A stretch of DNA of 64,000 nt from Nonomuraea zeae (GCF_005889725.1 NZ_VCKX01000022.1:1-64000); one strand, 5' to 3'; shown: positions 1 to 10,157, counted from the first letter of the stretch. Program-made: numbers and translations. The notes: generated by a model from the letters alone, not told the origin.

Positions 1-1138
1 GCTGGACGGCGGGGGTGCGGGCGGGCGGCTGTGCCGCCTGCGGCGCCGGGACGTTCTGGCTGATGAGCTGCTGCGGGATCATGACCACCACGCCGGTTCC
101 GCCACGGGAGGACGGGCGGAAGGAGACGATCAGCCCGTGCTTGCGGGCCAGGCAGCCGACGACCGCCAGCCCGAGCCGCGAACCGGACAGCGTCGTGAAG
201 TCCAGCGGCTCGGCGGAGACGGCGCGTTCCGCGCGGGCCAGCGCGGCCGGGCTCATCACCAGGCCGCAGTCCTCGATCGTGATCACGATCCCGGCGCTGA
301 CCTCCTCGACGTATACGTGCACCTCTTCGGTGGGCGGGGAGAAGCTGGTGGCGTTGTCCATCAGCTCGGCCAGGGCGTGCATGACGCCCTCGGCCGCGTG
401 GCCCGAGATCGCGAACGTGCTGGCCGAGTGCACCCGGACCCGCTGGTAGGCGCTGATCCTGCCGATCGCCCCGCGCAGGATGCTCTCCATCACGATCGGC
501 TTGGTCCAGCGCCGGCCCGAACGCGCCCCGGTGAGCACGGCGATGCTGTCGGCCAGCCGGCCGGCCTGCGCGGTCGTGTGGTCCAGCTTCAGCAGGTCGC
601 CGAGGGTGATCCGGTCGTGCGTGTCCTCCATCTTGCGCAGGTCGGCCAGCATGCTGGTGGCCAGCGCCTGCACCCGGCCGGCGGCGCTGGCGCACGCGGC
701 GGTGGTGGCGGCCCGCTTGCGCTCTTCCCTGCTCACCTCGTTGACGAAGGTGTGCAGGATCTGCCGCTGGGCCTTGCCGGCCGGCCTCGGGGTCGCCATG
801 AGCACGGACTCCGCCGAGGCTCCCTTGCGGATCAGCTCCACCGTTCCCGGCATGGTCTCCACGGCCAGCCGGGAGAGCTCCTCGTCGTTGGCCGCGAGCC
901 GGCCGCGCAGCCGCCGGTTCTCCTGCCTGCCGTACGCCGCGAGCGTGACCGCGCCGCACACCAGGACGGCCGCGGCGCCGAGGGCCCAGGCCAGGAACAC
1001 CTGGGTCGTCGCCGGGGCGGTGAGCACGGCCGTCAGCGCGGCTGCCCCGGTGACGACGACCGCGGTCGCCAGTACGACCAGGGGTTCGTCCAGCCGTGGG
1101 CCTGCCGCGCGGTGGCGAGTACGTACCGGTACTGACAT
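1..1138 (-). CDS. Sensor histidine kinase-like ATPase, conservon (CvnA) type, C-terminus beyond window
   Basis: The minus-strand frame is open from an ATG at 1138 to the window edge without a stop, so about 379 residues are visible. Two hydrophobic segments near residues 18-40 and 47-70 anchor it in the membrane. A HATPase_c domain follows: N-box-like ELMDNATSFSPP, then EDCGLVMSP, then GSRLGLAVVG and RGGTGVVV. This arrangement, with a degenerate dimerisation region and a Pro/Ala/Gln-rich tail, is typical of the CvnA kinases that sit with small CvnB-D partners and a P450. Those partners would lie to the left and cannot be seen. The family assignment is good; the signal sensed is unknown. Confidence 0.8.
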   Translation of the reverse strand, partial: MSVPVRTRHRAAGPRLDEPLVVLATAVVVTGAAALTAVLTAPATTQVFLAWALGAAAVLVCGAVTLAAYGRQENRRLRGRLAANDEELSRLAVETMPGTVELIRKGASAESVLMATPRPAGKAQRQILHTFVNEVSREERKRAATTAACASAAGRVQALATSMLADLRKMEDTHDRITLGDLLKLDHTTAQAGRLADSIAVLTGARSGRRWTKPIVMESILRGAIGRISAYQRVRVHSASTFAISGHAAEGVMHALAELMDNATSFSPPTEEVHVYVEEVSAGIVITIEDCGLVMSPAALARAERAVSAEPLDFTTLSGSRLGLAVVGCLARKHGLIVSFRPSSRGGTGVVVMIPQQLISQNVPAPQAAQPPARTPAVQ

Positions 1139-1412
1139 CAAAAGGCTTCCTCGTCGGCGAGTCGATCACAGTCACCGCGAACGCGACGCGACGGGACCGA
1201 ACGCGCAGCGACGGCCCTGTTTCGGCCGATCTCACATGATCGCGGAGCGAGTAACACCGGATCTTACGACATTTACTCACTGCGGTCACCTTGTTGCGAA
1301 ATGTTCTCGCGGGTGCGGCCGGACGGCGTTTCCCGGATGTCGACACGTTGATCAACTGTCCAGTACGGTGCCACTTCCCACCCCCTCAAAGCAGAACCGG
1401 GAGTCGCTCTCA

Positions 1413-2186
1413 ATGGCAGGTTCACTTCTTGACGGCAGAACAGCGCTGATCACGGGCGCCGGGTCGGGCATCGGAGCCGCGACGGCATCGGTGTTCGCCA
1501 GGCACGGCGCCAAGGTGGTGGTCGCCGACATCAACGAGGAAGGCGGCCGGCGCACGGTCGCCGAAGTGCGGGCCGAGGGTGGCGAGGCCGCATTCACGTG
1601 GGTGGACGTCCGGCGGGGCGACGCGGTCAAGGCCATGGTCGATTTCACGGTCGAGCGGTTCGGGCGCCTGGACTGCGCGGTCAACAACGCCGGGGTGGAC
1701 ACCGCGGGCGACGGCCGCTTCCACGAGGTGAGCGAGGAGTCCTGGGACACTTCGTTCGAGGTCAACCTCAAGGGCGTCTGGTGGTGCATGAAGCACGAGC
1801 TCGCCCAGATGCTGGAGCAGGGCTCGGGCACGATCGTCAACGTGGCCTCGGTGGCGGGTCTCGTCGGCATCGAGGCGCCCCTCGTCTCGCCGTACATCGC
1901 CGCGAAGCACGGCGTGGTGGGGCTGACCAAGGCGGCCGCCCTGGAATACGCCACCTCGGGCATCCGGGTCAACGCCATCTGCCCGGGGGCCGTGCGCACG
2001 CAGATGGTGGACGACCTGATCCAGCAGGGGATCATGACGCTGGAGCAGACGGCGGCCTACCACCCGATCGGGCGCTACGCGCTCCCGGCGGAGATCGGTG
2101 AGGCGATCGCCTGGCTCAGCTCCGACGCCTCGTCCTTCGTGACCGGCCTGCCGATGGCCGTCGACGGAGCCATGACGGCCCGCTGA
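1413..2186 (+). CDS. Short-chain dehydrogenase/reductase (glucose-1-dehydrogenase-like SDR)
   Basis: A 257-residue classical SDR that should reduce or oxidise a carbonyl/alcohol with NAD(P). The cofactor motif GAGSGIGAAT is near residues 14-23, NNAGVD follows in the middle, and the catalytic YIAAK (Tyr-x3-Lys) comes after a conserved Ser region. The C-terminal VDGAMTAR resembles the usual VDGG ending. The start at 1413 is preferred over upstream in-frame starts because a GGGAG ribosome site lies about 8 bases before it and the SDR fold begins there. It is a single gene, divergent from the sensor kinase across a 274-base gap with no clear features. The substrate is not predictable. Confidence 0.85.
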   Translation: MAGSLLDGRTALITGAGSGIGAATASVFARHGAKVVVADINEEGGRRTVAEVRAEGGEAAFTWVDVRRGDAVKAMVDFTVERFGRLDCAVNNAGVDTAGDGRFHEVSEESWDTSFEVNLKGVWWCMKHELAQMLEQGSGTIVNVASVAGLVGIEAPLVSPYIAAKHGVVGLTKAAALEYATSGIRVNAICPGAVRTQMVDDLIQQGIMTLEQTAAYHPIGRYALPAEIGEAIAWLSSDASSFVTGLPMAVDGAMTAR

Positions 2187-2244
2187 CCGCCGCCGGGCCG
2201 GAACGCCCGCGGCGAGAGCGGGAGCGGCAGGCGCGCGGCATGCG

Positions 2245-3011
2245 TCAGGGCACGCCCCACTTCCTGGCGAGCTCGGAATAGGAGCCGTCCCGCTTCAGCG
2301 CGGCCAGGGCCTGGTCGACGGCGGCCACGAGGCCGGGGTCGGCCTTGCTGAAACCGATGCCGAGCGGCTGCGGCGCGTCGGGGACCTGGGCCACGATCCG
2401 AAGGCCGGGAGCCTTCCGCGCGAGCCAGGCGGCCACGGGGAAGACCTTCATCACCGCGGTGATCCGGCCGGCGCCGAGGTCGCGCATGGCGTCCTCGATG
2501 CGGTCGAGGGATAGACCCCCACCTTGCCGATCTCGCCTTCGGCCCGCATCCGCAACGCGACGTCATAGTCGGTGGTCGCCGCCTGTACCCCGACCGAGGC
2601 GCCCTTCAGATCGCCGATGCCGCGGATCGCCGGGTTCCTCCGGGCGTCGGTGACGAGGCTCAGCGTCGTGGTCAGGTAAGGAGCGGACCAGGAGAGGATC
2701 TTCTCGCGGGCCGGTGTGATGGTGATGCCGCCCACGATGCAGTCGTAGCGGCCCTCCTGCGTCTCGCGAAGGATCCGCTCCCAGCGCGTGCCGACGAACT
2801 CGGGCCTGCGGCCCAGCCGGGCGGCGATCTCCTTCATCAGGTCGATCTCGAATCCGGCCTCGGCCCCGCCGGAGATGAACTCGAACGGCGGGTTGTCGAA
2901 ATAGGTGCCGATGCGCAGCACCATGGGCGGCGAGGGCGCGGCGTGAAACAGGGGAGCGCAGGACACGAGCCCCAGCAACGCCAGCCCGACCGCGTATGCC
3001 CGCGGGTTCAT
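2245..3011 (-). pseudogene. Frameshifted amino-acid ABC transporter substrate-binding lipoprotein
   Basis: The N-terminal frame starts at 3011 with a lipoprotein signal peptide (lipobox LVSC, Cys18). It reads like a family-3 solute-binding protein: IGTYFDNPPFEF, then GRYDCIVGGITITPAREK, then GASVGVQAATTDYD. Near 2505-2512 the homology leaves this frame (YPSTASRT) and resumes in another (DRIEDAMRDLGAGR), running to a normal end SYSELARKWG. The 767-base span equals 255 codons plus 2 bases, as expected from loss of one base. If real, the product lacks its second lobe. A sequencing or assembly error would look the same. No permease or ATPase gene is adjacent. Confidence 0.75.
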
Positions 3012-3178
3012 GGCGCCACCTGCCTGCCTCGGAACGGTGTGGTGAAGCCGTCGCCGGAGGTGCGGCGCAGCCGCGCCAGGCCGGCGCGCCCGTGCGCGTT
3101 CAGTGATTGCTTCGTGGCAACAGGTTATCTCCGCAGGTGGGTGTCGCGATGGGCGGCCCTGTGGCGGGCGAGTTCGCC

Positions 3179-3715
3179 CTAGGAGAGCGAGGGCTCCTCG
3201 CCGGTTGGCGTCCCCCTCAGCGGGATGCCACGGAGGCTGAGCAGCACGAGCAGGGCGCAGCCCCCGGTGAGGGCGATGTCGGCGATGTTGCCGACGAACA
3301 GGCCGCCGTAGTCGATGAAGTCGACGACATGTCCCTGGGCGAAGGCGGGCGGGCGGAAGAGGCGGTCGAGCAGGTGGGTGGTGGCGCCGCCCAGCAGCGC
3401 GCCGAGCACGACGGCCCAGCCGGGCGAGCGCAACCCGCGGTTGGCGTACAGGAGGCCGGCGACCGCGACGGCGGCGGCGAGGGTGAACACCCACGTCATC
3501 CCCTCGCCGATCGAGAACGCGGCACCGGGGTTGAACACCAGCCGCAGCTGGATCAGCCCCGGGATCACCGCGATGCGCTCGCCGTCCGAGAGCGCCGAGA
3601 TCGCCCAGAGCTTGGCGGCCTGGTCGGCGAGCAGCACCGCGGCGGCCAGCACGAGCGTCCACCCACCTGGCCGCAGGCCTCGTCTCGTCCCCTGCGAACC
3701 GCGTCCGACCGACAC
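3179..3715 (-). CDS. lspA: Signal peptidase II (lipoprotein signal peptidase)
   Basis: A 178-residue integral membrane aspartic protease that cleaves prolipoproteins after diacylglyceryl modification. Four hydrophobic segments are visible (around residues 18-35, 62-90, 95-115 and 140-160). The two catalytic Asp regions appear as HLLDRL and GNIADIAL, and FNPGAAFSIGEG matches the conserved family motif. The usual GNLIDR is altered here to THLLDR. The start is a GTG at 3715. Upstream on the same strand is the amylase; downstream is the broken lipoprotein gene. A genome may carry several copies, and this may not be the housekeeping one. Confidence 0.85.
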   Translation of the reverse strand: MSVGRGSQGTRRGLRPGGWTLVLAAAVLLADQAAKLWAISALSDGERIAVIPGLIQLRLVFNPGAAFSIGEGMTWVFTLAAAVAVAGLLYANRGLRSPGWAVVLGALLGGATTHLLDRLFRPPAFAQGHVVDFIDYGGLFVGNIADIALTGGCALLVLLSLRGIPLRGTPTGEEPSLS

Positions 3716-3830
3716 TCGTGCCCCGCAATCTGCGAATTTTTCAGCAAATCTAGCGAACCTGGGCCAGGCCCGTCATGCCCCGGGCGGGAAATCCGGCTGG
3801 GCGATCAGGCGCAGGTCGTGCCTCCCTTGT

Positions 3831-5549
3831 CTAGGCGCCGGTGAGCGCGGCCGGCGCGCACGGATCGGCCGCGCCCGCCCGTACGACGCCGTCCTGGACG
3901 GTGGTGCGGCCGGACCCGATGGTGTAGTCGGCGCCGTGGTTGTTGTCCCACGAGCCCGAGCCGTTGTTGAAGGTCACCTGGAACGTGGTCGCGGTGCCGA
4001 GGTCGACCGTCTTCTTCTTCCAGCCCGTGCAGGCGGCGTCCATGACGATCCCGGGCACGGCGGTCCAGGCTCCGTTGATGCCGTAGTGGATGTAGGCCGG
4101 GTTCCACCCCGTCCGGTAGAAGACCGTCGCCTGGTTGCCGGTCGGCGTGGGGGAGGGCGAGGCGGACGCGCCGGCGCGGACGGCGATCGCGCTCTTGGCC
4201 GGGACGGTGACGGTGGCCGTGCCGCCCGCGGCCACGGTCACCGAGCCGCTGCCCGCCACGTTCTGGTACGTCCCGGCGGCCAGGCCCGTGGTGAACGTGC
4301 GCGTCACGGCGGTGCCGCCGTTGTTGATCGCGACCCAGCCCTTGTCGCCCCGGCTGAAGGCGATCAGGTTGCCGCCGTCGTCGGCCCAGTTGGCGACCGA
4401 GGTGCCCGCCACCGCGTTGTGGAAGCCCACCATGCCGGTCATCTGCCGGTCGAAGCAGGTCCACCTGCCGTTGGCGCAGTCGGTGTCGGTGACGTACCCG
4501 CCGCCGGACGAGGGCGGGCCGGCCTCGCTGTCGCTCCAGGTGAAGCCCGCGTACACGCTCGGCGTGCCGTACGGCCAGGCCAGCATGAAGACGTTGGCCA
4601 GCCGGTAGGCGTCGCCGCTCTTGTAGCTGAGCGTCGAGCCGTTGCGCTCGGTGTCGTGGTTGTCGATGAACACCACGGCCTTGTCACTGGCCACCGACAG
4701 GCCCCAGCTCTGGCCGAAGCTCTGCAGGTACCTGATCTGGCCGGTGAACTGCTCGCGCAGCTTGCGGCCGTAGACGAACTCCTGCACGTCACCGATCCCG
4801 GTGTACTGGCTCGGCTGCACCGCCTCGCCCGCGCCGTAGATGACCTCCTGGTCGAAGTACGGCGAGCCGGGCAGCTTGGCCTTGATCGCGGCCAGGTCGG
4901 CGGGGCTGATGTGCTTGGCCGCGTCGATGCGGAAGCCGTCGACGCCAAGGCTGATCAGCTTGCTCAGGTACGCGGCGATCTTGGTGCGGACGGCGTCCGA
5001 GCCGGTGTCGAGGTCCGACAGCCCGACGAGCTCGCAGCCCTGCACGTTGGCGGCGTCGCCGTAGTTCGTGATCGAGCAGGTGGGCCGGTGGAAGTCGGTG
5101 GCCGAGTAGAGGCCGGGGTAGTCGTACTTGCCGAAGGTGTAGCCGCCGTAGCTGGTGCTGCCCTGGCCGGTCATGTGGTTGATGACCGCGTCCACGTGCA
5201 CCTTGACGCCGGCCGCGTGGCAGGCGCGGACCATGCTCTCGAACGCGGCCTGGTCGCCGAACTTGCTGGTCAGCTCGTAGCGGGCGGGCTGGTAGACGTC
5301 CCACCAGACCGAGCCGCCCTTGGTCATCGAGTCCTCGGGCGGCGACACCTGCACCGCGCCGTACCCGGCGGGGCCGAGGACGTCGGTGCACTCCGTGGCC
5401 ACCGACCGCCAGTTCCAGTTCCACAGGTTGGCGATCACGCCGACGCCGGTCGCGGCGTCGGCGGAGGTGCCGGTGAGCGCGGGGACCGTGATGGCGGCGC
5501 TCGCCAGCAGGCTTAACGCGGCCGTAATGATGGATTTGTACGGTTTCAT
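3831..5549 (-). CDS. Secreted alpha-amylase (GH13) with C-terminal starch-binding module
   Basis: A 572-residue exported enzyme that hydrolyses alpha-1,4-glucans. The start at 5549 gives a normal signal peptide (MKPYKSIITAALSLLASAAI). The GH13 motifs are in order: DAVINH, the nucleophile in DGFRIDAAKH near residue 208, the acid/base Glu in DQEVIYG near 234, and FIDNHDTE near 297. An all-beta C domain follows, then a Ser/Pro/Thr linker. The last about 90 residues (TVFYRTGWNPAYIHYG to GSGSWDNNHGADYTIG) match a CBM25-type starch-binding module. Upstream lies an inverted-repeat operator candidate (5807-5843). It is unlinked to the biosynthetic cluster. Confidence 0.93.
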   Translation of the reverse strand: MKPYKSIITAALSLLASAAITVPALTGTSADAATGVGVIANLWNWNWRSVATECTDVLGPAGYGAVQVSPPEDSMTKGGSVWWDVYQPARYELTSKFGDQAAFESMVRACHAAGVKVHVDAVINHMTGQGSTSYGGYTFGKYDYPGLYSATDFHRPTCSITNYGDAANVQGCELVGLSDLDTGSDAVRTKIAAYLSKLISLGVDGFRIDAAKHISPADLAAIKAKLPGSPYFDQEVIYGAGEAVQPSQYTGIGDVQEFVYGRKLREQFTGQIRYLQSFGQSWGLSVASDKAVVFIDNHDTERNGSTLSYKSGDAYRLANVFMLAWPYGTPSVYAGFTWSDSEAGPPSSGGGYVTDTDCANGRWTCFDRQMTGMVGFHNAVAGTSVANWADDGGNLIAFSRGDKGWVAINNGGTAVTRTFTTGLAAGTYQNVAGSGSVTVAAGGTATVTVPAKSAIAVRAGASASPSPTPTGNQATVFYRTGWNPAYIHYGINGAWTAVPGIVMDAACTGWKKKTVDLGTATTFQVTFNNGSGSWDNNHGADYTIGSGRTTVQDGVVRAGAADPCAPAALTGA

Positions 5550-5806
5550 GAGCAGGGGTCTCCAGGATGAGTGACGGGATCCCGTGGGACGGGCCGGGTG
5601 AGCCACCACCTGGCCCGTTCGTCTGTGCGGGGGCCTGTGCCGGGAGTCGGGGGTGCCGGGAGCTCGCGCGGCCTCGGCATGGTGAGCGCGTCGTCGATCG
5701 GGCGGCGTCGCCCGAGGGCGGTGCCCGTGGCCGTCGGCACCCCATGGGGGCCTCCATGGTGACGTTTCCGGGGTTGCCCCGGAAGCTACTGACTGGCGGC
5801 CCGATC

Positions 5807-5843
5807 TGCAATAGCTTGCAGCAATTTTCAGAAAGAATTGCAG
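5807..5843. promoter_or_regulatory. Candidate operator with repeated TTGCAG half-sites upstream of the amylase
   Basis: CTGCAA (5807-5812) and TTGCAG (5817-5822) form a perfect inverted repeat with a 4-base spacer, and another TTGCAG lies at 5838-5843. LacI-family maltose repressors (MalR/Reg1) control actinomycete amylases through TTGCA-type repeats, so this is a plausible site. It is about 260 bases upstream of the amylase start and overlaps the end of the neighbouring short regulator gene. That distance is a weak point. Confidence 0.4.
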
Positions 5844-6049
5844 GCGGACGCGAGCTCGACGAGGAGGAATGAACCGGCCTCTACCGTCGCCACGACCGTT
5901 ACATGGTCACAGACGCTCGCATCGGAGATCCGCGCGTAGTCGCGGACGGCGGCGAACTCGGCCTCCAGGCAGCCGGACAAGAAGCCCAAGACGGTCAGCC
6001 GCGTCGGGTACTGGCTCGTCTCGTCGAGCGCGGGCGGCGGGCCGCTCAT
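5828..6049 (-). CDS. Short winged-helix transcriptional regulator, probably truncated
   Basis: A 73-residue product starting at 6049 with a 4-base overlap (ATGA) with the membrane-protein gene before it. Residues about 10-58 (SQYPTRLTVLGFLSGCLEAEF, split here as SQYPTRLTVLGFL and EAEFAAVRDYARISDA) resemble the stand-alone winged-helix domain paired with small membrane proteins in actinomycetes. Those relatives normally have about 100 residues. Here the wing and C-terminal helix are replaced by an unrelated hydrophobic stretch ending ACNSF, so the gene looks truncated or frameshifted. It may have lost DNA binding. Confidence 0.5.
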   Translation of the reverse strand: MSGPPPALDETSQYPTRLTVLGFLSGCLEAEFAAVRDYARISDASVCDHVTVVATVEAGSFLLVELASACNSF

Positions 6050-6480
6050 GACCGCGCCCGGCCTTCCTCCCAGGCGGCGACGGCCCAGAGGGCCGCGCCG
6101 CCCAGCACGGCTGACGCGAACGCGCCCTCGGCCTGCCCGAACGGGACGGCCGCCAGCCAGCCGGCGCCGAACGCGGCCGCCGGGACCAGCCGGCGCAGCA
6201 CCCGCTCGGCGATCGTCCCGCCGGGCACGGCGCTGACCCCGCCCCGGCGCACCACCACCCCGTGCACGCACAGGAACGCCACCACGGCCACCACGCCCGC
6301 GATCAGGTAGGAGGCCTGATGGTTCCACGGGCCCTGCAGCAGGATCAGCGCCGTCGCGAAGAGCAGCCCGCGGGCCGGGGCGTACCAGGGCGGAGCCGGC
6401 GGCCGGGCCCTGGCCGCGTCGCGCGCATCGCCGGTCTGCCGCGGGGCCTCACGCGCGGCGGAGACGTCGTGGTCGGTCAT
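6046..6480 (-). CDS. Small integral membrane protein of unknown function
   Basis: A 144-residue product from the ATG at 6480; an in-frame ATG at 6522 falls inside an inverted repeat and is less likely. After a charged Ala/Arg/Pro-rich N-terminus there are four hydrophobic segments (starting near GLLFATALILL, YLIAGVVAVVAFLCV, LVPAAAFGAGWLAAV and FASAVLGGAALWAVAA). It is translationally coupled to the downstream winged-helix regulator gene, a common pairing of a small membrane protein with its regulator. No catalytic motif is visible. Confidence 0.6.
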   Translation of the reverse strand: MTDHDVSAAREAPRQTGDARDAARARPPAPPWYAPARGLLFATALILLQGPWNHQASYLIAGVVAVVAFLCVHGVVVRRGGVSAVPGGTIAERVLRRLVPAAAFGAGWLAAVPFGQAEGAFASAVLGGAALWAVAAWEEGRARS

Positions 6481-6519
6481 CGGGCCGCCCTCTCGATCGC
6501 GAAAGTACTTCCCACTCGA

Positions 6520-6548
6520 CATCTACTTTTGCCATCCAAAAGTAGATG
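6520..6548. promoter_or_regulatory. Perfect 12-base inverted repeat upstream of the membrane protein/regulator pair
   Basis: CATCTACTTTTG (6520-6531) and CAAAAGTAGATG (6537-6548) are perfect inverted arms around a 5-base centre. The A/T-rich arms stand out in this GC-rich DNA. The element ends 40 bases before the membrane-protein start. Location and symmetry fit an operator, perhaps for the winged-helix regulator of the same operon. A stem-loop in the leader RNA is also possible. Confidence 0.55.
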
Positions 6549-6613
6549 AGCCGACGGAAGCGATCACTTTCGGGGGACGGAAGGCGGGCGGCCCGTTCGG
6601 CGACGACCGGCCG

Positions 6614-7807
6614 CTAGGCGCAGGTCTTGGTCTCCGGGGCGCAGAACTTGACCTCGGGATAGGACGCGGACGGCTTGTCCAGCAGCGGCTGGGGCTTCTT
6701 GCGTAGGTGCAGGTCGAAGAAGGAGGCGACGTACCGGCGGGTGATCTTCATGGCGCGTTCGCCGGGTATGTCGGCGCCGTCCTCGATGCCGAGCTGGTCG
6801 ACCAGCACGCCGAGGTCGGTGAAGGACGTGTGCTCCGCCCCGGTCACCAGCAGCCAGCGCTTCCACCCGGTCAGCAGCTTCCAGTCACGCTCCCAGGTCG
6901 CGGCCGCGTCGCCCTGTCCCGGGGTGTAGGTGGCGGGCTTGCCCAGGAACAGGAACGGCCGCGCCAGCCCGGCCTCCGGGATCTCGACCTCCGTGGTGCC
7001 GTCGATGTCGATGCCGGCGCGGATGCGGGAGTCCGCGAGCAGCGCGGCGACGGCGCTCGCCCCTCCTGCGGAGTGGCCGGCCATCGCGATCCTGGACCGG
7101 TCGATCAGACCGGCGTGCTTCCACTTCGGCTGCGACCCGGTCAGCTCGTCGAGCACGAAGGAGACGTCGGCCGCCCGGCTCTTCGCGAGCGTCGCCCACC
7201 ACGCCGGGTTCTTCTTGATCTCGCACGTGACGCAGGTGGTGACCCGCCCGTCGGGGAAGGTGGTCGCGACGTTCTCGTAGGTGTGGTCGATCGCGACGAC
7301 CGCGTAGCCGCGGCTGGCGAGGTCCTCGCCCAGCGCCGTGAGCTCCGAGCGGGGCTTGCTGTGGCCGGGGGAGAGCACGACGAGGGGCAGGGAGCGCTTG
7401 CGGCCGGCCGGCTTGGCGTCGAGGAAGGCATGGGTACGCGTCTTGCTCAGGATGTCGGCCGGCACGCTGGTGATCTCGCCGTCCTTGAGGAGCAGCTCCG
7501 ACTCCTTGGGCGTCATGTACGGCGCCCGCTTCCGGCCCGGCGCCTTCGCCGGATACCACAGGGAGACCATCAGCTCCCTGGCCTTCACCGAGGGAACCCA
7601 GGGGTCGGGGCGCGAGGTGTCCTTGAGATACAAGGACGTGGTGCCGACCGCCTGGGGCCCGGTCGGCTCCGGCAGGTACGGCACGGCCGCCCCGGCCGCC
7701 GAGCCTGCCGCCGCGCGGGATTGCGCGGCAGCCGGTACGGCGCAGACGGCGAGGGTGAGCAGGCCGGTCACGACCGCCAGGCCACGACGCACGATCACTC
7801 GATGCAT
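6614..7807 (-). CDS. Secreted alpha/beta-hydrolase (platelet-activating-factor-acetylhydrolase/lipase-like)
   Basis: A 397-residue protein with a clear signal peptide (cleavage after about AAAQS, residues 1-30). The nucleophile elbow GHSAGGAS lies near residue 245, the oxyanion region reads VVLSPGHSKPRSE, and a late His follows in GAEHTSFTD. It therefore looks like an extracellular serine esterase of the PAF-acetylhydrolase/dienelactone-hydrolase group. The Cys residues at the C-terminus (CAPETKTCA) may form a disulfide. It lies 21 bases upstream of the ABC permease gene's end and could share that transcript. The substrate is unknown. Confidence 0.75.
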   Translation of the reverse strand: MHRVIVRRGLAVVTGLLTLAVCAVPAAAQSRAAAGSAAGAAVPYLPEPTGPQAVGTTSLYLKDTSRPDPWVPSVKARELMVSLWYPAKAPGRKRAPYMTPKESELLLKDGEITSVPADILSKTRTHAFLDAKPAGRKRSLPLVVLSPGHSKPRSELTALGEDLASRGYAVVAIDHTYENVATTFPDGRVTTCVTCEIKKNPAWWATLAKSRAADVSFVLDELTGSQPKWKHAGLIDRSRIAMAGHSAGGASAVAALLADSRIRAGIDIDGTTEVEIPEAGLARPFLFLGKPATYTPGQGDAAATWERDWKLLTGWKRWLLVTGAEHTSFTDLGVLVDQLGIEDGADIPGERAMKITRRYVASFFDLHLRKKPQPLLDKPSASYPEVKFCAPETKTCA

Positions 7808-7828
7808 GAGGGGTTTCCTTGTTCCTTT

Positions 7829-8880
7829 TCAGGTCAGCCGGTGGCGGGTCCACCGGAGGCAGAGCCAGGTCAGCAAAGCGGTGAGGAGGAGGAAGATCGC
7901 CGTCTCGATCCACTGCAGAGCCCAGAAGCGGCCGGCCGGCTGGTAGGTCACCTGCTGCCGGTAGCCCTGGGCGGCCAGCTTCGTGAAGCACTCCTCGCGG
8001 ACCGTGGGGTGGAACGCCGGCTCCGCTCCCGGCCGGATCGTCAGCTCCCGTTGCGGCTGGAACATGCAGCCGGCCAGCCAGGAGGGCGGGCGGGTGACGT
8101 GCCCCGAGGCGTCGAGGGTCTCGTTGGCCAGCACCCACGCGCCGCGCGGCCCGGCCACGGCCAGGTCGGCCAGGTCGCCCGAGTCGTCGACCCCGAGCTT
8201 CGAGACGTTCGCCACCGTGATCGTGACCGTCTCCTGGGCCGCGGGGAGCACGTACGGGCGTACCGCGAAGGGCAGGGCCGCCTGGACGGCGGCATACACG
8301 ACGAGGGTGGCGGCCATGGCCGGGACGGTGCGGCGCAGCAGGATCCCGGCGGCGACGCCGAGGACGAACGCGAAGGCGGCGTAGCCGACGGGCACGACCC
8401 CGCGCGCGCCGAACACCAGCGGCGAGAGCCGGGCGGCGAAGGACGCGGCGTCGGACGCCGCGCCAGGCGCGGTCAGGTCGACGAGGATGACGGCGGGCCG
8501 GCCGGCGGCGTCGACGGGACCGGCCCACCAGGTCACCGCGAGGCTGAGCAGCCCCGACGCGGCGACGGCGGCCAGGCCGGTGACGGCGAGTTTCACGGCC
8601 AGCCACCGGGTGCGGGTGACGCCCTGGTTCCACACCAGGCGATGGGTGCCGGTCTCCAGCTCTCGGGTGACCAGCGGGGCGCCCCAGAAGACGCCGATCA
8701 GCGCGGGCAGGCCGTACCCGGCGGCGAGGCAGGCGTCGTACAGGGTGTCGTCCGCGGTGGTCATCGGCCCGGCGGAGCCGAGCAGCGGCCGGCCGGCGAG
8801 CACGAGAAGGGCGGCGAGCACGGCGAGGAGGGCGAACACGGTCACGGCCTGGACGCGGAACTGCCGCCAGGTCAGCCAGA

Positions 8881-8884
<4 letters not shown>
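7829..8884 (-). CDS. ABC transporter permease
   Basis: A 351-residue membrane protein beginning MIWLTWRQFRVQ, the standard start of actinomycete ABC-2-like permeases paired with YtrA-type regulators. Six hydrophobic segments are visible, with a large extracytoplasmic loop between the fifth and the last, rich in Asp, Val and Pro. It overlaps the ATPase gene by 4 bases (ATGA), so the two are co-translated. The cargo cannot be inferred. Confidence 0.8.
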
Positions 8885-9764
<880 letters not shown>

Positions 9765-9768
<4 letters not shown>

Positions 9769-10157
9769 GCTATGTCCTCTTCTGCGGCGGCCCGAAAGGT
9801 GGTCATGAACAGCGCCTCGATGCTCTCGTCGTCGAGCCCAGCCAGGCGGGCCTTGCGCAGCCAGCGCCGCAGGTCCTGCCGCAACGGGCCGAGCGCGGAC
9901 ACGGACGCGCCGGTCAGCGTCGCCGTGACGAACGTGCCGACCCCGGGGCGGGCGGCGACGAGCCCGGAGTGCTCGAGCTCCCGGTAGGCCTTGAGCACGG
10001 TGTTGGGGTTGATCGCCAGCCCGGCCACCACGTCCTTCACCTTAGGGAGCTGGTCGCCCTCCGCCAGCAGGCCCAGCCGCAGCGCGTGCCGCACCTGCTG
10101 GACGAGCTGCTGGTACGGCGACAGACCTGACCTGCTGTCCAAGTGGAACTCGATCAC
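9765..10157 (-). CDS. GntR-family (YtrA subfamily) transcriptional repressor
   Basis: A 130-residue winged-helix protein with the GntR pattern SPYQQLVQQVRHALRLG and NPNTVLKAYRELE, followed by a short C-terminal part as in YtrA regulators. Two in-frame GTG codons exist. The one at 10163 directly abuts the GGAGGA ribosome site, while 10157 has 6 bases of spacing and gives the family-typical start MIEFHLD, so 10157 is chosen. It heads a three-gene coupled operon with an ABC transporter. A palindrome at 10176-10187 just upstream is its probable autoregulatory site. Confidence 0.85.

Noticed and set aside
480-1412. N-terminal extension of the SDR to position 480
   Set aside because: The extra residues are Arg/Ser/Ala-rich with no homology and run antisense to the sensor kinase. 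The SDR fold and ribosome site support 1413.
1139-1412. Small gene or RNA in the gap between the sensor kinase and the SDR
   Set aside because: No frame with a ribosome site and no stable hairpin with a T-tract was seen.
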